Shown here: one piece after another, positions 53,919 through 64,000 of the stretch
Layout of the letters: each line of letters starts with the position of its first letter
Numbering within the stretch: position 1 is the stretch's first letter
Assembly (NCBI GenBank): GCA_016794465.1
Contig: JAEUKA010000036.1
Location: 434,001 to 498,000 of the forward strand
Length of the DNA: 64,000 nt
Direction of reading: 5' to 3'
Origin: Myxococcales bacterium
Lineage (GTDB): Bacteria > Myxococcota_A > Polyangia > Palsa-1104 > JAEUJZ01
Position numbers and translations under genes: made by a program
Notes under the pieces: model-generated
The model's database searches: none
Told to the model about the DNA's origin: nothing
What the model saw: only the letters and a program-made list of their open reading frames with translations

Positions 53919-55250
53919 CTATAGCTCGGCGGTGTTGGCCAGTCCAAGGCTGGTCGCGCAGGCCGAGACAGCATCGGTGACGGCATCGTGAACGCTGGTC
54001 GATAGCGGGGAAGGAACCACTTCGTCACTGCCGGCAGAAGCCGCGATCGCCTCGGCAGCGGCGATGTACATCTGCGGTTCGATCTTGCCGGCCCGAACGG
54101 CGAGAGCGCCACGGAAGATGCCGGGGAAGGCGAGCGCGTTGTTGATGGCAGCCCCATCGGCGGCATAGGCCGCACCGGCATCGCGCGCCACGTCAGGATC
54201 GATCTCGGGATACGGATTCGAGAGCGCGAAGATCACCTGACCGCGACGGACCTGCTCGGGCTTGATCAGGCCGACCTTGCCGGTGGTGCAGACGACGATG
54301 TCGGCCCGCTGTAACAAGGTGTCAAGGTCAGTCGAGTGCGCGCCGGCAGCAGTGAGCGGAGCAATGGCGGCGGGGTTGCGATCGGTGACCATGACCTCAC
54401 CGACGCCATAGGCCAAGGCCAGCTTGGCGATCGCGGAGCCAGCAGCCCCGAGCCCAACCTGCCCCATCTTGGAGCGCCGCAGCTCGATGCCGGTCAACCG
54501 ACAGACGTTGATGATGGCCGCCAGGGTCACCACCGCCGTGCCGTGCTGGTCGTCGTGCATCACCGGCTTGCGCAGGCGCCGCTTCAGCTCTTCTTCGATG
54601 CGAAAGCACTCGGGAATGCGGATGTCTTCCAGGTGGATGCCGCCAAAGCTGCGCGAGACACGAACCACGGTCTGCACGAACTCTTCGACATCTTTGGTAT
54701 CGACCAAGATCGGCGTCGCCGACAGGCCCGCGAAGCGATCGTACAGGACCGCTTTGCCTTCCATGACCGGCAAGCTGGCGACCGGGCCAATGTCGCCGAG
54801 TCCCAGCACACGGGTGCCGTTGGTGAAGATGCCGACCGAGCGTCCGAGCCCGGTGTAGTCAAAGGCACGCTCAGGCTTTTCGGCAATGGCGCGCGAGACA
54901 CGAGCAACGCCGGGCGTATAGATGTAGCGCAGGTCCGAGAGGTGCTGTAGCTCGACACGACTGGTCGAGTGGAGCTTGCCGCCCCGGTGGCAGTCGAAGA
55001 CTCGATCCCGAACGCTGACGATCTCGACCCCATCGGTGCGGGCGAGCGCGGCGACGAGTCGCTCGGTGTGCTCTTCGTTTTCCGTCTCGACGGTGATCTC
55101 GCGGGTCGACAGACCTTCTGCCATATGCAGCGTCGAGATCTCGCCAATCAGCGCCCCTTCTTGCGCGATCACGGTAGCAACCCGAGCCAGCTGACCAGGA
55201 CGGTGACGGGTACGAACGCGAAGGACGGTGTCGATGCGGTAGTGGGCCAT
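53919..55250 (-). CDS. Malic enzyme with N-terminal ACT-like domain
   Basis: Residues 1-80 (YRIDTVLRVRTRHRPGQLARVATVIAQEGALIGEI) form an ACT-type regulatory domain. The remainder is a malic enzyme: LRYIYTPGVA with the catalytic Tyr, LGLGDIGP, EGKAVLYDRFAGL with the catalytic Lys, metal site EDIRIPECF and MHDDQHGTA, and a Rossmann NAD(P) fold (QVGLGAAGSAIAKLAL). It oxidatively decarboxylates malate to pyruvate. ACT fusions suggest allosteric control by a small molecule. The ATG at 55250 is the family start; a longer open frame to 55376 is not used. The final tail is short. Confidence 0.95.
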   Translation of the reverse strand: MAHYRIDTVLRVRTRHRPGQLARVATVIAQEGALIGEISTLHMAEGLSTREITVETENEEHTERLVAALARTDGVEIVSVRDRVFDCHRGGKLHSTSRVELQHLSDLRYIYTPGVARVSRAIAEKPERAFDYTGLGRSVGIFTNGTRVLGLGDIGPVASLPVMEGKAVLYDRFAGLSATPILVDTKDVEEFVQTVVRVSRSFGGIHLEDIRIPECFRIEEELKRRLRKPVMHDDQHGTAVVTLAAIINVCRLTGIELRRSKMGQVGLGAAGSAIAKLALAYGVGEVMVTDRNPAAIAPLTAAGAHSTDLDTLLQRADIVVCTTGKVGLIKPEQVRRGQVIFALSNPYPEIDPDVARDAGAAYAADGAAINNALAFPGIFRGALAVRAGKIEPQMYIAAAEAIAASAGSDEVVPSPLSTSVHDAVTDAVSACATSLGLANTAEL

Positions 55251-55390
55251 GGATACCCCTAATCTACCGCACCTTACAGTGCGCCCTCTAGAGTTTGCAT
55301 GACAGCCTGGATAGACCGGCAGTCCACCACATCTCCGGTGCAGGCAGTAGGTGAGGACGGGTAAAATGACGCGCACGGGAGGACTACTTG

Positions 55391-56380
55391 ATGACTTTAT
55401 GGACTACCAAGGGCTTGGCCGGCGTGGCGGGCCTTCTGCTTATCGGACTCATTGGCTGCGATCAAACCACCAGCACCGCCGATGGCGGCCTGGACGCCGG
55501 GCTCACGCTATGCCAGGGCGACGGCTGCATCGGCTCAGCGTGCGCCAAAGCCGCCGACTGCACCGAGGGCAGCGCTGGCAAGGCTGCGGTCTGCTGGGTC
55601 AGTACGCTCCTCGACAACCCCAAGCTTCTGCCAACTCCCGATGGGTACTGCAGCCGCGAGTGCGACTCCGACGCAGACTGCGGAACGGGCAAGTGCTATA
55701 CGCTACCCAATGCCAGCAAGCGCTACTGCATGGCGCGCTGTGACAACGCCACCACCTGTCGCAAGCCGGGCTATGCCTGCGCATTCGACGGTGCCACGGA
55801 CGCCATCTGCTTCCCCAGTGCCAACTTCGACTGCGATCCAACTGCCAACGCTGGCTACTGCGACTACGGCCCGGACAAGTACATCGGCGGCTGTGTCCGC
55901 GTCGCCTACGAAGACCTGCACGGCGGGGTCTGCCATCTACAGTGCAAGCTGGGCGTCAAGACGTGCCCGCCAGACAACCGCGCTGGACTGCCCGCACCAC
56001 CGCAGCAGTGTCTCTATATCGATGCGGGACTGGACAGCCGAGGCAACATCACCAACCCCAGAGACTCGCTGCGCGGCAACGTCTGCTTCCGACAGACGGC
56101 CGCACCCAAGACGCCAGGCGCACAGTGCACCAACCTTGGTGAGTGTCAGGACGGCTACGAGTGCGATCTCTACGCCGGTCGTCCCGAAGACCGCGTCTGT
56201 CGCGCGCTGTGTGTGCAAGGCGATGGCATCCAGGTCGACCTCCCCGGTCTGCTGGTTCCGGCGGGAGCACAGCTGGCAACCAACATGTGCGCAGCGGCAG
56301 GCGAGACGTGCGCGGACTCGCTTCGTGCGGGTGCTCGCGTCGGCGCCCGTGATCGCACCGCCGGACTGTGCATCAAATAG
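55391..56380 (+). CDS. Cys-rich lipoprotein, hypothetical
   Basis: GGGAGGAC precedes the start; the ATG at 55391 (or TTG at 55388) gives a signal ending in LIGLIGC, a clear lipobox. The mature 300 residues contain more than twenty Cys in short spaced clusters (CSRECDSDADCGTGKC, CMARCDNATTCRKPGYAC), as in secreted EGF-like or Dickkopf-like myxobacterial surface proteins. No enzyme motif is visible. It is the first gene of a possible unit with the coiled-coil protein 85 bases downstream. A TAAAAT box lies at about 55363 on the + strand. Confidence 0.75.
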   Translation: MTLWTTKGLAGVAGLLLIGLIGCDQTTSTADGGLDAGLTLCQGDGCIGSACAKAADCTEGSAGKAAVCWVSTLLDNPKLLPTPDGYCSRECDSDADCGTGKCYTLPNASKRYCMARCDNATTCRKPGYACAFDGATDAICFPSANFDCDPTANAGYCDYGPDKYIGGCVRVAYEDLHGGVCHLQCKLGVKTCPPDNRAGLPAPPQQCLYIDAGLDSRGNITNPRDSLRGNVCFRQTAAPKTPGAQCTNLGECQDGYECDLYAGRPEDRVCRALCVQGDGIQVDLPGLLVPAGAQLATNMCAAAGETCADSLRAGARVGARDRTAGLCIK

Positions 56381-56465
56381 CGCCCGAGTGAATCTGGACC
56401 AGGCGCGCACCGTCTTTATCGACAAGACCAACCAACACCACGCTCACTCAATCGGAGAAACTGCC

Positions 56466-57077
56466 ATGCGTTACGCCGCCCTCTCAGTCCTTGTGCTTCT
56501 TGGTTCGCAAGTCGCTTCGGCTCAGCCGATGCCAGGCCGTCAGCGTCAAGTTGAGCTACGCCGTGATCGCGGGGAGGTTGCCCGCAGCACCGCCCAGGTC
56601 AATGATGACCGCCGCGACCTCGCCCGCTTCCAGGCGACCCTCAAGGCCTTCGACGACGCGGTAGTGCTGCGGAACACGGGTGCTGTACGCGCCGCGCTAA
56701 GCAGCTTCGTCCAGCAGGGCCGTGCTGAAGTCGCCGAGCAGACCCGCGAGACGCGCCAAGCCAACCGCGAGGTGGGACGCTCAGCGGCTGAGCTGAACCG
56801 CGACCGCAACGTCCGCGACGCCCGCAACCTGCAGGATGATCGCCGGGACGCTGCCCGTGAGAGCGCTGCGCTGAGCGAAGAACAAAACCTGCTGGCTGAG
56901 CTAGAGCGCACCGCTGCGGCAGAGTATGCCTGGGGCCCGCAGATGCCGATCCTGGTTCGAGCCCGTCAGATCATGGTGCGCTTTGTGGAGCTGGCCCGTG
57001 CCGAGCTGGCGCGCTCACGGGGGGAGGTTCGCGAGGATCGCCGCGAGCTGCGTGAAGACCGCCGAGGCATTCGCTAG
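56466..57077 (+). CDS. Exported charged helical protein (203 aa)
   Basis: The ATG at 56466 follows GGAG. Longer frames reaching back to 55452 overlap the lipoprotein gene and are spurious. A signal peptide (cleavage after ASA) precedes an almost wholly helical, Arg/Glu/Asp-rich mature protein with repeated REDRRELREDRR-like blocks, probably a coiled coil. I recognise no named family. It may be co-transcribed with the upstream lipoprotein. Confidence 0.65.
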   Translation: MRYAALSVLVLLGSQVASAQPMPGRQRQVELRRDRGEVARSTAQVNDDRRDLARFQATLKAFDDAVVLRNTGAVRAALSSFVQQGRAEVAEQTRETRQANREVGRSAAELNRDRNVRDARNLQDDRRDAARESAALSEEQNLLAELERTAAAEYAWGPQMPILVRARQIMVRFVELARAELARSRGEVREDRRELREDRRGIR

Positions 57078-57111
57078 CCCCGTACGCACCACCGCGTCCC
57101 CACAGCGAGGG

Positions 57112-58245
57112 CTACTCTTCGCTGTCCTTGCTCTTCTTTTCGTCGTCGTCCTTGGCTTTGATCTTGTCGCGGCCCGAGGCTCGACGGACGACCGCGCCCA
57201 CCAGCGTTCCGCCAATCCCCCCCGTGAGCACCGCCAAGATCAGCGAGTCGAGGGCCGGCTTGACCATTCGCGAGGCTGTGGCGTGCTCGTGGAAGTGGAA
57301 CGCGAACACCATCGTGGATGCAGACGCCATGATGAGGTGGGTCTTGGTCTTGGCGTCGCCGATCTTGCCCTCGACGTAGATCATGCCGAGCACAACCAAG
57401 ATGCCGAGTAGAAAGAACCACTTGGGGTCATAGCTCTGCGGATGGACAGAGACGTGAAGCCCGTCGGCAAGCAGGTCATCAATGTGCTCGACGGTAAAGG
57501 TCAAGGTGTTGCCACGTAGGCTGCGGGGCAGGCGGTGCTCGATCTGGTTGCTCTGCTCGGTCCAGCTGGAGGTGCCCTGGCGAACCCGCATCTGGTTGGT
57601 ACGGACCGAAAACTCGCCGCTGAGTGTCTCGGTGCCGCCTTCGCCAGCGACTTGGACTTCAAACACGGCATTGCTGTTCTGCGCACCTTCGGTCTTGAGC
57701 GTGCCGCTGACAGTGACATCAAACGGGCCGGTCTTGCCCTCGGGAAGCTGCACCTTTTCGGACTTGCTCTGCTCGGTCAGCACCGCCTGCCCGTAGACGG
57801 TGCGCGCCATGCTCTTGCGCAGCGTTGGATAGCCAGCGGCGGCGGCCCACAGGATGCAAAGAGCAGCGAAGGCATAGCGCCCGTTCTTGCTTGGGATCAG
57901 GTCGTAGGCCGGCACCGCAGTCGAGTAGATCGACATCGCGACCAAGCCACCAGCGAACAGCATGCCGAGCATCGACTCGCGGATGTAATCGGCGCGATAG
58001 CCGACGATGAGCGCCCCCGCGAGAGCCAGCAGCAGCACCGGGCCAAGCCAAGCCTCCCAGTGGTCATCCATGAAGCGCTGATAGGCCGTCTTGGGGACGG
58101 GAGCCTCGTCTTCGCTGGCTTCGGGGATCGGCTTGTCCCCACGCGCCACTTGCCGGCGGGTGCGACGGTAGCCGTCACGTTCTTCGGGCCCAAAGTCTAC
58201 TGCGCTCTTTCCTTCGAGATCATCTTGCTCGTCGCGCTTCGCCAC
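57112..58245 (-). CDS. Membrane protein of unknown function (377 aa)
   Basis: A charged cytoplasmic N-terminus (residues 1-65) is followed by three hydrophobic segments (AWLGPVLLLALAGALIVGY, SMLGMLFAGGLVAMSIYS, YAFAALCILWAAAAGYPTL). A ~130-residue soluble beta-rich domain comes next, then two or three further segments (WFFLLGILVVLGMIYVEG, LILAVLTGGIGGTLVGAVV) and a Lys/Asp-rich end. No family is recognised. It is divergent from dnaE with 141 bp between starts. Confidence 0.7.
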   Translation of the reverse strand: MAKRDEQDDLEGKSAVDFGPEERDGYRRTRRQVARGDKPIPEASEDEAPVPKTAYQRFMDDHWEAWLGPVLLLALAGALIVGYRADYIRESMLGMLFAGGLVAMSIYSTAVPAYDLIPSKNGRYAFAALCILWAAAAGYPTLRKSMARTVYGQAVLTEQSKSEKVQLPEGKTGPFDVTVSGTLKTEGAQNSNAVFEVQVAGEGGTETLSGEFSVRTNQMRVRQGTSSWTEQSNQIEHRLPRSLRGNTLTFTVEHIDDLLADGLHVSVHPQSYDPKWFFLLGILVVLGMIYVEGKIGDAKTKTHLIMASASTMVFAFHFHEHATASRMVKPALDSLILAVLTGGIGGTLVGAVVRRASGRDKIKAKDDDEKKSKDSEE

Positions 58246-58386
58246 GGAATCCTCACAGCTTGGGGCAGTCGCCTAATTTGAGAAGTAGCCTGCAACATAT
58301 CTTTTGGCTCGCTCGGAAGCAAGACACCGACGTACCTGAAGAAGGGCCGATTGACCTTCTCGGCTGGCGCTGCTAAGTCCGCGCCC

Positions 58387-61938
<3,552 letters not shown>

Positions 61939-61964
61939 CGCGTCCAGAAGCACAGGAGTGGTGC

Positions 61965-64000
61965 ATGAACATCGGTCGGGCTGACTTGCGCAAGGCGCTG
62001 GACGACGTGCTTCGCACCGATAGCGACTTTGATACATTCTGTCTCGACCGTGTGCCGGACACGGCCAAGCTGTTTACAAACGGCATGGACCGACTGGCCA
62101 AGCAGAACCGCCTGCTCGAGCGATGCGACGCAGAGGATCTGCTACAGCTGCTACGACAGCACCATCCGACAGAGACGGCTCGGGCGCTGGCGCGGCTCCA
62201 GCTGGCTCAAAGCGCGGTAGCTCGTCCGACACCGCCGGCCCAGCCCCTTCTGCCGCCCCGTCGGATTCGGGGAGAAGAGCGGCTGCTGACGATTTCAGTG
62301 GCTCTGTCTGCTGAGCAGGAGCTGCACGTTCGCTACCATGTGCCCGGTTACGAGTGGCTGGCCGAAGCCCCGCTGGTGAGCCTGGCATCGATCGAAGCGA
62401 TGGCTCCGAAGCTCCTGTACCAGAAGCAGCGGGGACTTGCGGCGATCCATCGGCTGCTGGATCGCGGCGTGGAAGAGGACCAGGAAGCGTTCTTTACCGG
62501 CGCACAAGTGACAGGGGAGCAAGGAATCGGGCGGCTCCTCTATCAGCTGTTGTTTCCTGATGCCCTGGTCGAGCGGCGGGTGCTGGCATACCTACTGGAT
62601 GCCGAAGATCCAACGCTGGAACAGAGTCCGATCCGGCAGCCGATCCGGGTGCGCATCCTGACGAGTGACGCGAAGCTGATCGCGCTCCCTTGGCGGCTGG
62701 TCTGCTGGAAAGGAAACTTGCTGGCGGACTACGGCTGGACGCTGGAGGTCACGCCAGAGCTGGTCGGCAAGCATCAGGTGCGGCTGTCTCTGCTGAGTCG
62801 CATCTTGGTGATTGCGCCCAAGCCCGCAAGCCTGCCCAGCCTTGGTACAGACGGACATCTGGAAGCGCTGCGAGCGCGGATCAAGGCGACCCTGCCCGAC
62901 CAAGCCGAGCCCGAATACTTCAAAACGGTTCACACGGCCAAGGAGCTTGGGGACGCACTCCAGGCTCGCTTTGACGTGGTGTACTACTTTGGCCATGGCT
63001 CCATCGAAGGCGGACAGGTCTGCCTGCGGCTCGGGGACGGCAAAGACCCTGCGTCGCTGCTCACGATGGCGGACCTGGGCAAGCGGCTGATGCTGGCCGA
63101 TCAGCCACCCGACTTCCTGCTCATCAACGCCTGTCTGGGGGGAGCGGGCGGCGGGCAGAGTGCCGGACATCTGCTGAGCACGCGGGTCCCGTTGGTGGTC
63201 TGCCACCTGACCCCTGCGTATGGGAACTTCGCCGGGCCGTGGGCGATTCGCCTGCTGGCGGGTATGCTGCTTGACCGCGATGACCCAGTGATGCTGCTAC
63301 ACCGTCGCGACCCCACCTGCGCGGCACAGTCACTGCGCGACTTTCAGTGGGCAATGCCGGCCATCTTTTCGAGTACGCGCTCGTGGGAAGCTCCACCGCT
63401 CATTGGACGACGGACTCCGGGCAACCCGCTGCGACTCGACCGCACCATTGCGCGCGCGCAGGTCGTCGATCTGGTCCAAGTGCTCATCGAGGGGCGCAAG
63501 CGGCGTGTCGAGGCCCTGGTTGCCTACGCCGCCGACCAGAGCTTGATTGAGCGATTTTCTTGGCAAGCGACCGACTACCTTTTGCGGCGTCGGGTCGGTG
63601 CGATGTATCCGATCAACCTGCGCTTTCCCACCGACCGTCAAGAGCTGGGCAAGTCGCTATCGGAAGATGTGCTGCTGCAAATTGGCCGGCCCAAAGAGAC
63701 GCTCGGTCAAGCGCTGCGTCGTCATGCCCCCAAGCTGCGGACGGCGGGCAAGCCGGTGCTGTGGCTCAACTTTGGTGTGTGCGGGGACGGAGAAGCGCAA
63801 GAAAAGCTGACCCCGGCGCAGCTTCATGAGTGGCTCAAGTGGTGCAGTGAAGTCTTGGCCCACGAACACAACTGCGGCGAGGAGCTGCGCATCGTGGCCT
63901 ACCTTGCACTGCGCGTCGAGCCGAGCAAGCAGGCGTTTTTGCACAGCAAGGTGGAAGAAGAAAAGGTCACGTTCAACAGTGAGCGACTGCGGATCTTCCT
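61965..64000 (+). CDS. EAD1-like adaptor plus CHAT protease domain protein, partial
   Basis: The ATG at 61965 follows CAGGAG, and the frame is open through the right edge (at least 678 residues). Residues 1-65 (RADLRKALDDVLRTDSDFDTFCLDRVP...FTNGMDRLAKQNRLLERCDAEDLLQLL) match the effector-associated domain EAD1, a death-fold-like adaptor for homotypic binding. Residues ~190-430 form a CHAT-type caspase fold with VVYYFGHGS (~343) and LLINACLGG (~389) as the His/Cys pair. From ~450 there is a further domain (VLWLNFGVCGDGEAQEKLTPAQLHEWLKWCSEVL...RIVAYLALRVE) that may be an inactive-STAND type region; no P-loop is seen in the visible part. Proteins of this kind belong to counter-phage style conflict systems in multicellular bacteria, where EADs recruit partners. 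It starts 26 bases after dnaE. Confidence 0.7.
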   Translation, partial: MNIGRADLRKALDDVLRTDSDFDTFCLDRVPDTAKLFTNGMDRLAKQNRLLERCDAEDLLQLLRQHHPTETARALARLQLAQSAVARPTPPAQPLLPPRRIRGEERLLTISVALSAEQELHVRYHVPGYEWLAEAPLVSLASIEAMAPKLLYQKQRGLAAIHRLLDRGVEEDQEAFFTGAQVTGEQGIGRLLYQLLFPDALVERRVLAYLLDAEDPTLEQSPIRQPIRVRILTSDAKLIALPWRLVCWKGNLLADYGWTLEVTPELVGKHQVRLSLLSRILVIAPKPASLPSLGTDGHLEALRARIKATLPDQAEPEYFKTVHTAKELGDALQARFDVVYYFGHGSIEGGQVCLRLGDGKDPASLLTMADLGKRLMLADQPPDFLLINACLGGAGGGQSAGHLLSTRVPLVVCHLTPAYGNFAGPWAIRLLAGMLLDRDDPVMLLHRRDPTCAAQSLRDFQWAMPAIFSSTRSWEAPPLIGRRTPGNPLRLDRTIARAQVVDLVQVLIEGRKRRVEALVAYAADQSLIERFSWQATDYLLRRRVGAMYPINLRFPTDRQELGKSLSEDVLLQIGRPKETLGQALRRHAPKLRTAGKPVLWLNFGVCGDGEAQEKLTPAQLHEWLKWCSEVLAHEHNCGEELRIVAYLALRVEPSKQAFLHSKVEEEKVTFNSERLRIF

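Noticed and set aside
55452-56465. Upstream extension of the coiled-coil protein frame
   Set aside because: Overlaps the Cys-rich lipoprotein gene in another frame; the signal peptide starts at 56466.

Overview
The window looks like chromosomal DNA of a myxobacterium or close relative (Myxococcota). The evidence is a surface protein with a MYXO-CTERM-like tail, a Cys-rich protein built from MopE-type repeats, an AgmX-like C-terminal domain, an OmpA protein with calcium-binding repeats, many lipoproteins, and a retron reverse transcriptase with its msr/msd RNA. The DNA is GC-rich throughout (judged by eye, not computed). No tRNA, rRNA or CRISPR array was seen.

Positions 1-27,000 are a rearranged accessory region. 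At least five CHAT (caspase-like) protease genes or fragments lie there, next to a caspase-like lipoprotein that runs off the left edge and a DUF4384-like lipoprotein. Only one CHAT gene (6669-10433: lipoprotein signal, SPRY-like domain, TPR array, CHAT) is complete. The others are a C-terminal scrap (287-634), two 5'-truncated genes joined head to head near 3957, a signal-peptide remnant (6487-6672), and a long TPR gene (18778-21408) cut before its catalytic residues beside an IS3-type element. A roughly 290 bp upstream/leader region is shared in inverted orientation by 6310-6600 and 21290-21579. Between these lie an RDD membrane protein, a membrane-anchored archaemetzincin, a ferritin-like protein, a signal-peptidase-I homologue without its catalytic dyad, a membrane alpha/beta hydrolase and a divergent SecY homologue with a DUF2007-like tail.

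Positions 27,000-38,300 hold a double-HTH regulator, a MNT-HEPN-Rpn-tail fusion resembling a single-chain toxin-antitoxin, a truncated Ser/Thr kinase, cell-surface genes (MopE-repeat protein, MYXO-CTERM protein, OmpA protein), a 21/22 bp minisatellite, a perfect 22 bp palindrome, and a hairpin that can hide the ribosome-binding site of a small conserved gene.

Positions 38,469-43,103 carry the most interesting locus: a HEAT-repeat protein fused to an aldo/keto-reductase-like domain that has lost its catalytic residues, directly followed by a retron. The retron has 17 bp a1/a2 repeats, a TTAGC branch site, an msr hairpin, an msd hairpin, and a reverse transcriptase with NAxxH and YADD motifs. 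I suggest the HEAT/pseudo-reductase is the retron's partner protein.

Positions 43,167-61,938 are mostly ordinary genes: a phospholipase-C-like lipoprotein, a flippase, two tandem DUF4139 (MuiA-like) proteins, an APC permease, a MacB-like ABC exporter pair, a malic enzyme with an N-terminal regulatory domain, small secreted or membrane proteins, and DNA polymerase III alpha (dnaE). The right edge (61965-64000) cuts a gene for a protein with an EAD1-like adaptor domain and a CHAT protease domain.
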